Positions 48,061-59,531 of a stretch of DNA of 64,000 nucleotides are shown here, piece after piece. Where the stretch lies: contig NC_133101.1 in assembly GCF_022965805.1 (NCBI RefSeq), positions 47,262,342-47,326,341 on the forward strand, given 5' to 3'. Each line of letters starts with the position of its first letter. The stretch's first letter is position 1. The DNA is from Primulina eburnea. Its lineage: Eukaryota; Streptophyta; Magnoliopsida; Lamiales; Gesneriaceae. A program made the translations under genes and the position numbers. Under the pieces are notes generated by a model. That model saw nothing but the letters and a program-made list of their open reading frames with translations, was not told the DNA's origin and ran no database searches.

Positions 48061-49746
48061 TATAACTTACCGTATTTTGAACTACTTGAAATTTGCGGAA
48101 AAATTAAAAATTTTCTTAAATAGAAAGTGAACGTTCAAAATCCTGATAATGTAAACCATTCATCCCAAAACAAATGAAACAAAAGATCTCAAAGTAAAGT
48201 TTACAAAAATATTTGCTAAAAATCTCATAACTGATAACAAGAAATCAGAGTATTTTTAAACATTTCATAAAACTTAAAACTTGGGCGGTCCTCGGGTCTA
48301 GCCACTTGCTCAGTCCAAGCCTGCTCCTTGGTCCCCACCCCTCGTCTCCTCGAAATCATCCTCACCTGCATCGATCAAGTGTAGTGAGTCTAAAGACTCA
48401 ACACCTATAAACTGATAGTAACAAGTAATACATAATAAAACCACATGCAACTTCAAAATAGCGCATGCATAACTTGAAACTTGAACTTACATACGTACAT
48501 ACGTAGACGTGCCATAAACATAAAACTTTTCTTAAACGTGCTTGCGTAATTGTACATACATGAACGTACATAAACTTCATCATTTTGCGTAGAGGCATGT
48601 TTCAAAGCAAGTGACTCATAACATAAATCGCCTGATCTGACTAAACCACAGTACTGAGCTGACAGGTAATATCCACTGCCACATACATGATATCCCCGTT
48701 CATTCTTTAACGGGTGGATTGGTCCCCGTTCATGCTTTAACGCTTTCAAATCTTGATCTAAACCCGTTCATGATTTAACGGGGTGGATTGGTCCTTGGTC
48801 ATGCTTTACTGCTTTCCAATCCTATACATAATTGGTCACAAGACATTTAGCATACCGCAAAAAAACTTGAAATACTTTCCTTTGCACGTCGAATATACTT
48901 ACTTGGCGTTGAGGGATTCGTTGGATCTCACTTGGGACCGCTGCTGCACATACTAACATGAATTCGGATACTTAACTGGTGTAATTTAGACGTAATAATC
49001 ATGCTTACATTACAAGCTCATTCATTTCCTTAGGACGTTCTAAAGTTCCCGTGACTCGACCTTGCTAAACATTGCACTGAACTAATGTATCAACCTCAAA
49101 ACATTTAACATAATTTTTCCCTAATTTTCAGAGGAAGGGGCGGCTGCTCTATGGCTCCAAGAACCCTAATTTTCTCTCAAAATAATAAAAGTTTGAATGA
49201 AATGTGTGTGTGTGTTGTGTCATAAAAGGTGTGTAAAAGTGTGTGTGGGTGTGAGTTTTGTGTTTAATTAGGGAATTAAATGACTTAATTATACAATTAA
49301 AAATAGTAATTAAAAATTGCTAATAAAAAGCCTAACTAAAATTGTTAATTCTCACTACAAGCCAGGTCCCTAATTTAAAATAAAAAACACACTTGTTAAA
49401 CTTTAAAAGTTTTAAAATTCTAAACTCACTCAAATAAATAACTTAGGCTTTTAGAATGCTAAAACTAAAAAAATTATTTAAAATGCCCCATTCTTAACTT
49501 AAATTACTATACCACGTTTAAAAATTTCCAAAATCATCCCCGTCTCTTTTCATCGATCCCGCATCGAATAATTGCCTGAACATGAAACTCGAGAAATATT
49601 TTAACGTGCATCACATAAACATAAATAATTTGAAATAATGCATTTAAATAATTCATGTATCGTTAAAACTCATTTTAAAATTAAATAAATAATTTAACAA
49701 TTAAATAAATGCATGAGTTATACGTGTACTGATTTTGGGTACTACA
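48061..49746 (-). repeat. 5' LTR of element A, with a 1.07-kb internal deletion
   Basis: 1,686 bp against 2,765 bp for the 3' LTR. The deletion point is near 49122-49130, where 'aatttttcc' meets 'aggaaggggcgg'. The outer dinucleotide on the internal side is TA where the 3' LTR has TG. Confidence 0.87.
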
Positions 49747-49751
49747 GTCTG

Positions 49752-52093
49752 TCTCGACCCACTCAAGCGTCAACGCCTCCTTCACTAACATCATCACCTG
49801 CAGCATTAAAATCTAGTGAGTCTAATGACTCAACACGTCCTAAACATGAGTAGCAAATAATACATATACAAGCACATTCATTAAAACATACTTTTATTTA
49901 AAATAACTATTTTTTTTACCAAAAATAGATCATAAATCGTAAAATCATAGAAGCATAAAGCTGTAAGTCAATTATCATTTTGGGTGAAGTTTGATCCTTG
50001 AAAGTGACTAGCCTTTTATTTTCTGATCGACTGATCAGTCTTAGCTGACCATTGCGCATGGGGACGGGCACTAGGCACTGACGTAAAAATAATGGAAATA
50101 CGATCGTTGGGCTCCCTCCGGGGCCTTGTCCCATAAACGGGCTCCCTCTGGGGCTTTGTCCTTCACGATATTTCCATAAATCACATATCTTCTTTTGTCA
50201 CAGTCAATTCACATCCTTCAAAGCATTTTTCCTTTTTCTTTCTTAAAATATCATGAATTTCCAAAAATAGCACTTTTACAGTAAAAATTGCACAACTTTA
50301 TCATACATAAAAAATTCCATATTTCATCAAATTCATCATAATATAACTTTTAACATGTTTTATGACCCTTCAAGATGCTGCCAAGAATTTTCGTACTAAC
50401 CAAGTGTAAAATGACCGTTTTGTCCTTGGACATAAAATTTCTCGTTTTTGACTTTTTATTACCTTCTTTGACTCTAGACCATCACAAATAATTATTTAAG
50501 ATTAAATTAAATTTTTAATATTTTATTTGGCTTAATTTCGAGGCTTTATTTTTCATTCTTTAATTATTAATTCGACGAGTGTTAAATTCCCAAATTATTT
50601 CAAACTTTAATATTTTATTTTCAAATTTTAAACATAAACTTTTTATCAATAAATTACCCTCGTTAACCATGAATCGACCCCCGTGAACCACGGTTCGAAC
50701 CCTTCCTTCCTAAACCCTATACTCGAATCCTCGCCTAACTCCCTTGAGCCACGGCTCGATTTCATAGAGCGACCTCGGACCATCATGGACCCGACCCTCA
50801 CTCAATCTTCCTGGACCCTCTCTGACATAGCCTAACCCAGCTGACCAGCCCATAGCCCATGCACAACCCTTGGTGCACATGAATAAGAACCGCACAAGTT
50901 TCCCTCAAGTTGGATCGAGCCACCTTGGACCAAGCCACACCAGCCCGAGCCTTGACCCCAGAACATCCATCCTCGACCCTACTGGACCAGCCTAGACCAA
51001 CACTACACGAGCCGCGCACCCCTTTGAAGGAACTATCCGCTGCATGCACGGCTAGAGTCCTTGTGTGTGTGGACTCCTCTGTTGCTGAAAATGCCGAGTC
51101 TAGTCATGCTAGTACTCTTCCTAGCGTTGAGTCACATCTAGCAAAGGCCCCGATGGAGCCCTAGCACCCCGCTCTCCAAGCCATAGCCTTCTAACACGTG
51201 AAGCCCTAGAAAACCCTAGGCGCATTCTTTCTAGCTCGAATCCACCCCTGCTTTCCGCCTTAAATCGTCCTTGTTCTATCCATAAATCATCCTATGTTTG
51301 CAGCGTACTCGTTGGAAGTCATAACACGTTCATACATACGTAAAAACTTTAAAAAATTTAAAAATAATCATCAAAACGTTACACAAATTAAACTTCAATA
51401 TTTTTCATGCAAAATAAACAAAACATGCATATTATGGATGGAATGGTGCTTAAAATGAATTTAGAAACGTGCTTTTTCATTTTAGAACGCTCGAATATGA
51501 GATCGTCGGCTTGAGGCACGAAATAGATCGAACAAGGAACAAAGACTCCATGTTTCTCCTCCTCCAAATTATCGAAAATATGTAGGTGTGATGTGTGAAG
51601 TGTTTTCGGCTGAATGGTGTCCAAGAAGCCCTAGAAATAGTTTTTAGAATTTTCAAAAATTTGCATGTTAAAGGTTTATGGTTTTTGGGCTTTTTGTTTA
51701 GGGATATTTGGGCCTTTTAATCTTAAATAAATTCTGACCAGTAATACCTATTTAATTGCAAAATTAAAGTTTATAATAATTAGTTTTCAAAAATAATTCA
51801 TTTGATATTTTAAAAGTCACTCGTTTGCCCAAAACTGGCTTCCCGAATAAAATAGAGCTCGTCTCGTAAAATAATTTGAATTCTATCATTTTTAGAAAAA
51901 TTTAATCATTTTTAATCATATTAATAAGCCTTGAAAATATTTATTGAAAAATATTTATTTTGTCTTGGCCGTTTCCGATCTCCTTTTCCAGTTTATTATC
52001 GAATATTTGGGCAAAATCCTTCAATTTCTTGAATTTATGCACTTTAAATATTTAAGCAAGTAAAATATATCAATTAAGTAGTTAAAATCTATA
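49752..52093 (-). mobile_element. LTR J, main piece
   Basis: Continues J after A. Minus orientation is judged from the 'ctagtgagtctaatgactcaacacg' region (49813) and the order of CT-rich, then AT-rich parts. A 'gggctccctccggggccttgtcc' segment is tandemly duplicated (about 50109-50160). The region 50640-51250 is unusually GC-rich and non-repetitive, with open frames on both strands (50710-51164) that I cannot support as genes. J ends abruptly at 52093, where H begins mid-LTR. Confidence 0.55.
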
Positions 52094-53253
52094 ACCATCA
52101 GAAACATGAATCGATATATAACTATAAATCACACCACTTGACTCTTAGACTCTGACTCAACTCTTTCCTAATCTAGGGATCTCGATCTGAATAAGAATAT
52201 AACATCCACCTACTTTCCCGATCGGGGTGGCGGTACGTTCTTATTCACAGACTTTGGCCCTCTCTATATCGAATCTCGGCGATAGAAGTTGCTCTACTCC
52301 TAAGCAACATCGATATGACCAAACGTCCGGTGTCTTGGCATCTCCTACCAATTACTGGGCATATCTGCCCTGGCATGTCCGTCACTGACTAGGCATATCC
52401 TGCCCAAGACTCGTCACAACACATGCTAGACCATAAATCAATAGCCTACGAATATCAATCTCATTAATTGCAAATATCAATGCAATAAAAATAAAGTGTG
52501 TGATTTTGGGAAATTCAAGTTAAATCAACTCGAGTTGTGCAATCTCGAATCAACATTGATTTATACCTTTCGTTCTGTCGCTCTGGTACAGTCGAAGTCT
52601 CGAATTCAAAGTTATCAATGTCACTCAAATCTGAAATGACATATCGAGAAATACAATATCAATATACAACTCAATTCAAGACATGTTCTGATCAATACTC
52701 AAATCAAGACATAATCTGATCAATGTCAACGACCTAACGGTACAACCTCAATCAATACTGAATCTGATCAATATCAATTTACTAATGTTTCGACGGCATA
52801 ACAACACAATCTCGATAACCCCGTCAATCTCAACATCACAGATATAGTACCACAACTCATAATCGATATTAATACAACTCATAATCTTAACAATAACATA
52901 TCATAATCTCAAATCTGTACAATCTCGATCATATCAATTCTGAAAATCATAACAATTGCATAAACAGTCTGTTTTTCGATCTGACTTCAATTATATACTT
53001 GTCAGTATATCCAGAACACATAATAATAAGAAATTCATAATTCCCCCAATATCATAATTTCAAATCGTATCAAAACGTAGTGAAACTTACGTCCAGTTGA
53101 AGCTCTCGTATATAGAAACACGGTGTTGTACTCGGATTCAAAATCGGTCTGGCGGACCTTGCGTGAAATGAAATTCTAGATTCGAAGGAATTTAGTGCTT
53201 CTCAGAAATTCTCGTTTCTTTCCTTGCCATCTGATAGATTTGAGAGGCTTGTC

Positions 53254-53265
53254 ATATTTATATAT
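53254..53265 (-). promoter_or_regulatory. TATA box of the H LTR
   Basis: Sense caatatataaata. The palindrome array and an agccacttgcc box lie just upstream in sense, the same plan as F and B. Confidence 0.55.
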
Positions 53266-53307
53266 TGCATGTTCAAGGGGCAAGTGGCTCATATCTTTGA
53301 GCAGCAC

Positions 53308-53545
53308 GTCTCGCGCATATGCGCGACCTGAACCGGCGCATATGCGCGAGACATTATGTCTCGGCGCGTAACATCATGGCAGCTCGCGCATATGCGGGCA
53401 CCTCTTCCGCACATATGCACGAGGTTCTCTGAACATGGCATTTAGCTTCTGCACAGCTCGCGCATATGCGCAAGGTCTTCTGGCAATCTCGCGCATATGC
53501 ACGGCTCCTTGTCGCACATATGCACGAGGTGTTCTGTCCTCGCAC
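53308..53545. repeat. GCGCATATGCGC palindrome array in the H LTR
   Basis: Seven to eight units, several decayed to GCACATATGCACGAG, matching the greater age of H. Confidence 0.82.
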
Positions 53546-53671
53546 ATATTTCGTGTTTTCTTCCGTTTTCCCCGGTCTAATCCTTTCCGTCTATAATCCC
53601 ATCAATTATCACCAAATCATTTAAGATTGACAGGATAAAAATCTCGGGCACTACATTTCTCCCCCCCAAGA

Positions 53672-54818
53672 TACGATTTCGTCCCCGAAATCACAAGCAA
53701 TCAAATCATATCTAGAAGAAATGTATAACAGAGGTTGAATAGAAAATTCACAACCACGAAACAATTTTTGGAAATCTTGTCTTATATCAGACCCAGTCTC
53801 CCAGATAGCTTCTTCGATGCAGTGACGACTCCACTGAACTTTTATAAGCGGAATTGTCTTCGTTCTAAGCTGCTTTTCTTACGATCGAGAATCTGGGTCG
53901 GTTTCTCGAAGTAACTCAGTGTCTCACCCAACTCAGCCTAATCTGGCTGAATAACATGTGAAGCCTCAGGAAGATATTTTCTCAATAACGATACATCAAA
54001 GAAATCATGTATTCCAGATAACGAAGGCGGTAAGGCAAGTCGATAGGCACGATCTCCTATATTCTCAAGAATCTCATACGGTCCAATATAACGTGGAGAC
54101 AATTTCCCTTCCTTGCCAAATCTGACAACTCTTCTGAAAGGTGAAATCTTCAAGAATACTCGGTCTCCTGCCTCAAATACCAACGGTCTTCGTCCAACAT
54201 TGACATATTTGGCCTGTCTATCTTGAGCTGCCTTCATTCTCTTCTGAATCAACTTCACTTTCTCTGTCATATCTTTGATCATATCAGGTCCAATCTCAGG
54301 TACCTCAGAGATATCATCCCAATATAGAGGAGATCTGCATTTCTTGCCGTACAACTCTTCAAATGGTGCCATCGCAATACTCGTTTGATAGCTGTTATTG
54401 TACGAAAACTCACAAAGTGGCAAAGATTCTTGCCAAATAGTGCTAAAATCAAGCACTTCAGCTCTCAGCATATCCTCCAGTGTCTGGATCGTCCGCTCTG
54501 ACTGTCCGTCAGTCTGAGGATGATATGCGGTACTCAGATATAACTTTGTTCCCAGATCTTGTTGCAACTCTGACAAAAGTGTGAAGTCAACCGAAGATCA
54601 CAGTCTAATATAATTGACTTTGGCACTCCGTGCAATCTGAATACTTCTCTGACATAAATCTTTGCCATCTGATCATGTCTGTACGTCATCTTGTACGAAA
54701 TATAGCATGCAGATTTGGTGAATCTGTCAATCACGACCCAAATCGCATCACAACCTCGGGAGGATCTCGGTAGCTTTGTTACAAAAATCCATGGAAATGT
54801 GATCCCATTTCCATTCAA
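53672..54818 (-). pseudogene. Element H integrase core, GPY module and chromodomain tail
   Basis: Two overlapping frames (54818-54534 and 54576-53938). The first carries VVIDRFTKSACYI. The second carries YHPQTDGQSERTIQTLEDMLRAE with the catalytic Glu, then [15 protein letters not shown] and the basic linker, then the GPY module (LSPRYIGPYEILENIG). A TAG at 53938 follows HVIQPD. Beyond it, in shifted frames to about 53800, the chromodomain-like QILD and EEAIWE words are visible. It is the best-preserved pol piece of the F/G/H lineage. Confidence 0.82.
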
Positions 54819-56532
54819 GAATAGACAAGCTTTGTAATAAACCTCCTGGTTTCTTTCTTTCAGCTTTTACATGTTGGCAATTCAGACATCTGGATGCAAA
54901 CTCAGCAATATCAGCTTTCATCTGCTTCCACCAGAACTATCTTTTCAAATCATTATACATCTTTTTGCCACCGAATGAATACTGAATCGACTGCTATGCA
55001 CTTCTGACAATATCTGTCATTTCAATTCTGAAACATTCGGCACAACAAGACGATCATTCACATGTAACACACTGCTACCAACCTGATATTCTAATCGATG
55101 TCCTGCTCTGACTATCGATATCGAGTTATGGACGTTCTGATAAACTTTCTGAGCCGCTTTAATTCTCAAAATCAGCTCTGGTTCGGCGTGCACAATACAA
55201 ATTCTCCACGGTCTACTATTTGTTGCAAATACGAATTCAGAACAACAACATTATTCAATCAGATTTGAGACATCAATTATCAATACCGATCTGCTAAACT
55301 CATAAAACTGCCATTTTTGACAATGATGTTGGTCTTAACTAACTGATCACGTCTTCAACGTGGTTCAGAACACTCGCTATATCATCTTCTGATATAACAT
55401 GCCCCGAATACAATCTGTCTCAGCCAATATTCACATTTCAATAGTTTCTGTATACAACTTCCCAGTTCTCAGAATATTCAATACAATTTTCAAATGTTCG
55501 ACCTGATCAGTCATATGCTTCAAAAATATCAGGATATCATAGATAAAATAATCATAGAATCATCAACATACTTCTGAACACAGGGTTCATCAACCCACAA
55601 ACATAGCTGAAGTATCCCAAAGAGAGACACTCGATCGGATGTAACTCTCCTCTAGTAATCTTCTAACTGATCTTTCAAGTCTTTCAATTCAATCAGTGCC
55701 ATTCTATACGGTGTTTTAAAGATTGGAACTGTACCTAGCATTAATTCAATGCTGGAATCTATCTCTCTGACTGGAAGCAAACCCAGAATCTCATTTGGAA
55801 AATATTAGCAACTCTCATGCCACTAGCAAATCAGCCAATGATAGGCTCGATTTCAGTAAATCAACTGAATGCATAAGGAATCTCTCTGTTCCTTTTTGAA
55901 AAAAAATCGAGTCATAGATAATACGGATATCAAAGGAATTATAAATCTAGAATCCTTACCGTACAATATTCATTCTTCGGCCATTTCAGGTCCGAATCTT
56001 ACCATCTTCTGGAAACAGCCTACAGTAGCTCTGGACTTGGTTAGCATATCAATGTATCATAAAAGAACAGTTACCTGCCACTATATCATCAAGTGCATCC
56101 TTGGTCTGTTCCTCCGTCACTGCAACCACTCTGGCTTCCTTCTGGCCCTGGTTGTGACTGAGTAGAGGGTGGTTGGAAAGAGTGAACAACAGATGATGGT
56201 CTATCAATCTGAGTCACCGATCCAGATGATTCTGTTCTCTAGGATCTTCGGGAACTTTGCTGTGGACAAACTTTACCAAAGTGTACTGGCTGTCGACAGA
56301 CGTGACAACCACCAAACACACCTCGGCTGTTCGGTGGGATTTCTTCCTCCACAAGTCCTGCAATAAACCCGGTATAACTCTAGCCAGAACTACTAGAGCT
56401 AGAAGAATTGCTCCCTAATTTCTTAAACTGTTTCTTTCGAGCTTTCAGAAAATCTTTCTTCCCACTGCTGCTACTACCACTCTCAAATCTGGGAGTAGAT
56501 TGCAAGAATTTCATAGGAGGTTGAACAACATA
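54819..56532 (-). pseudogene. Element H protease to integrase N-terminus, heavily decayed
   Basis: No long frame. Segments resemble RT and RNase H regions by order (for example 55640-55800, similar to the spacer before RT, and 54840-55000, similar to the integrase zinc finger). The stretch 56200-56480 corresponds to the zinc knuckles and basic Ser-rich linker of Gag but has several stops. Confidence 0.55.
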
Positions 56533-57090
56533 CTACATTCCTCGTTGTTGCATCAAACTTGCCTCAGCCCCCTTTGCTATGTTCAAGCCGTCAGCAAAAT
56601 TATGGGGTCGCTCCACATTTACGAATGCAGATATCTCAGGATTCAATCCATTAATAAAATGATCAGCTACAGCTTCATCATTCCCAGCCACATGAGGAGC
56701 AAAACGTAGCAAGGTAGAGAATTTGACAACATAATCTTCAATGTTTAGCTGACCCTGTTTCAAATTTTCAAACTCTGTCCTCTTGTCCTTTCGGTACGAT
56801 CCTGGGAAAAATCTTTGATAGAATTCAACTTTGAAGATTTTCCACGTAATTACCGTACCACGCTGTTCTAAGGCTTCCTTGGTTGCGATCTACCTACTTT
56901 TCGCGACCTTGTGTAACTGGTGCCCAATCAGTTTAACTCTAAGTTCATCTGGGTAATCAAGTGAATCAAACAGCATTTCTATACCATCTAGCCAACTGTC
57001 ACAATCATCAGACGTCTCAGTACCCTTTAAAATCGATGGTTGAAATGACTGAAACCTCTTCAACAGTGTTTCCATCGGAGTTTCTGACAC
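56533..57090 (-). pseudogene. Element H Gag, broken
   Basis: Pieces 57090-56890 and 56763-56533 match the F Gag: METLLKRFQSFQP (conserved ATG near 57075), MLFDSLDYPDE, then QGQLNIEDYVVKFSTLLRFAP and FINGLNPEISAF. The gap contains stops. The MPPRR position is ATA CCT. Confidence 0.78.
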
Positions 57091-57383
57091 ATCCTTCTGA
57101 TTAGTCGAAATACTACCACGTTCTGGAATTCTTCGGAGAGGTATATCTGATTACCAAAAGAATTTGTAACCAAATAAAACAAACATGTTTCAGTCCTCCT
57201 CTGATCATCTTACTACTAATCAAGAATCGGTTCTGATTCATTCTCAATAATACACATTACCAAATCAACTCAGATAATCAAGTAACCATGTATTAAAGCA
57301 GTAAAACATGCTAGCATCAAAAGCAAGAAGAAAACTCATTCTACCCCGCTCACTAGCTTCTATCTCAGTCTAAGGAACCTAAT

Positions 57384-57395
57384 GCTCTGATACCA
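57384..57395 (-). other. Primer binding site of element H
   Basis: Sense tggtatcagagc, 5 nt inside the 5' LTR at 57401. Confidence 0.85.
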
Positions 57396-58225
57396 CCTGC
57401 TGTGGGGACCCGGACGCTAATTCATTTCTTAATCATATTTGGGAATGATTAGATCAATTAAATAAACAGGGTCTAATTTTTTTTTTAAAATACAAGAGTA
57501 CGCCGCATATAAAATAAATCATATTTCATTTACAAGATTAATATCCAGATCTAAGTACAAGTCTTGTACAAAAGTAAATCATAACAACTATTGTTCATTC
57601 ACTACATGTCAGGTGACGAAACAGATCTACTTCTAAGTCCGGATCTCCACGCTAACTTGTCCTCTCTCAATCTCTTCTTAACCCCGATCATGTCCCACAA
57701 GTTTTCATGCACACATACAAACAAGACAATAGTCGGATAACTCCGGTGAGAATTATATTCCCAGTATAAACCAAGTATACATGCATTTCATATAAACAGA
57801 TATAAAAGCATGAAACATATATCCATAACATGTATCACCATCAGAAACATGAATCGATATAAAACTATAAATCACACCACGTGACTCTTAGACTCTGACT
57901 CGACTCTTTCCTAATCTAGGGATCCCGATCTGAATAAGAACCTAACATCCACCTACTCTCCCGATCGGGGTGGCGGTACATTCTTATTCACAGACTTTGG
58001 CCCTCTCTATATCAAATCTCGGTGATAGGAGTTGTTCTACTCCTAAGCAACATCGATATGACAAAACATCCGGTGTCTTGTCATCTCCTGCCAATAAATG
58101 GGCATATCTGCCCTGGCATGTTCGCCACTGACTAGGCATATCCTGCCCAAGACTCGTCACAACACATGCTAGACCATAAATCAATAGCCTACGCATATCA
58201 ATCTCATTAATTTCAAATATCAATG

Positions 58226-59354
58226 TGATAGGATCGATTAACGTATCAAGAGTGATTAGAAGGGGGGTTGAATAAACACTCACAGTTAAAGCTGGCTTGT
58301 TCTAATTTTGAGTTCAGTTTGGTGACAAACTGATTCTCGGAATCTTGTTGGTCAATGACAATCAGTTAAACTAAAGTAGTTTCGGAAAACAACTGACTAA
58401 AGATAGAATACGAAACTGAAATAAAGTAGGCAAGGGTTGTTTCTTGATGTTCGGAGAATTTAATTACTCTTACGTCACCCGTTCTATCTCAAGGATAGGA
58501 TATCCACTAAAAGACTTTGATAAAATACAAGAATTGTACTGACCCACTTCAGTTTGGACTTAACACTGCCAAAAACTGAAACTCTTAGTTTAACTGAATG
58601 TTCTCAGTGCGTAACTGATCTTAGCACTATCGAATTTCAACGATTATTACAACTTGCTAGTGAGCTCAAATTGTAGCCTTGACTGCTACGAATAAATCAA
58701 GCAAGAGTGGGCTAAGATTTTGACAGAGTGACAGCAAGCTTTTGAATCGTGTTAACTCCACTTGCTCCTTCAGCTGTTCTTCTGTCATATTTATAAGCTT
58801 CTTTTCTCCAACGGTAACTTGAGATGAATTTGAATCTTTGTATCCGTTGATTTCTACTTGATTATTCCTTGGACATTGTTTGATTTATTTATTGTGATGC
58901 GGTGTCTTAATTGCATTCTCCGAACTGCGTTTTTCTAAGCTGTATTGATTGAAGTGCGGCGTTGCAATCTTCTATGTCTCTTGACGGTTGATTGTTCTTT
59001 CCCGAGACATGTTCAGTTGAAGGGTGCTTAGCATACGGTTGAATATATCAACTGATCAGTTTCCAACTGATCAGTCAGTTGATTTCAGTTATTAAGTCCA
59101 GTTGTTGAATTTACTTGCGCGTTTCAGTTGGTTGATCAGTTGTTCCAAGCTGTATTGATTGAAGTGCGTCGTTCCACATTCAGTTGCAATCTTTTATGTC
59201 TCTTTGTCAGTTGACGTGTTTCAGTTACTGGTGAGGATAATAACTGAATTTTTAGTTGCATGGATTCAGCTGCTGAGTTCAGTTTACTCGATCATTTGGT
59301 TCGTATTTTCAGTTGGTTCATATTTTGTCAAACTCCAAAATTTAGTTTCCAACA
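58226..59354 (-). mobile_element. 3' LTR of element L, copia/SIRE-like, interrupting H
   Basis: 1,129 bp starting tgataggatcg and ending tttccaaca in plus coordinates (sense TGTTGGAAAC ...). It breaks the H LTR after 'atatcaatg'. It contains many copies of cagttg/caactg words and an 'agaaggggggttgaataaac' segment near the outer end, as seen in some plant copia LTRs. The partner LTR and target duplication would lie beyond 64000. The short frame at 59159-59377 is not supported. Confidence 0.7.
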
Positions 59355-59370
59355 ATTTCCCCCTTTATGG
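59355..59370 (-). other. Polypurine tract of element L
   Basis: Sense ccataaagggggaaat directly before TGTTGG. This purine tract and LTR start are typical of SIRE/Maximus-type copia elements, and they show that the genes to the right lie inside the element. Confidence 0.68.
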
Positions 59371-59531
59371 TGTTTGACAAAACTAAGTAAATAATAACTG
59401 AACGTCTGAGCTCATTAAAGATAAAATAAGAGATTGAATTTCTTGAACTGATAGAAGTCTTGATTTAATAACAGCTGAATCTAATAATCTGATTAAATGC
59501 TTCTTAACAAGATGGTTTCTTCTGCTGTTTC

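Larger units (their letters stand above)
7685..49751 (-). mobile_element. Element A: Ty3/gypsy chromovirus split by four insertions
   Basis: A spans 7690-49746 with 5-bp duplications gtctg at both sides. In minus sense it reads: 5' LTR (48061-49746), initiator-Met tRNA primer site (48047-48058), gag (47836-47100 then 39957-39634), intron-like segment (39633-39474), protease and RT (39473-38595 then 30504 leftward), RNase H (to 29343), integrase (21447-20835 then 11195 leftward) with a C-terminal chromodomain, polypurine tract, 3' LTR (10454-7690). The pieces join only if B (11201-20829), F (21453-29337), G (30510-38589) and E (39958-47094) are removed with one copy of each duplication. Numerous frameshifts and stops make it inactive. 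The domain order and chromodomain place it in the chromovirus branch, probably Tekay/Del. Confidence 0.88.
52094..58225 (-). mobile_element. Element H: relative of F and G with better preserved integrase
   Basis: 3' LTR partial (52094-53655), polypurine tract 53656-53671, pol and gag relics, primer site 57384-57395, then 5' LTR from 57401 (tgtggggacccgg), broken at 58225 by L. The left LTR lacks about 440 bp of its outer end, so a deletion joined it to J. Coding parts are broken, but the integrase end is open over 212 codons, so H is closer to an autonomous ancestor of the F/G family. Confidence 0.85.

Noticed and set aside
50710..51164. Opposed frames in a GC-richer part of LTR J, considered as a captured host exon
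   Set aside because: No splice sites or recognisable domain. LTR fragment I has a similar Pro/Arg/Asp-coding stretch (about 550-800), so it belongs to the LTR.
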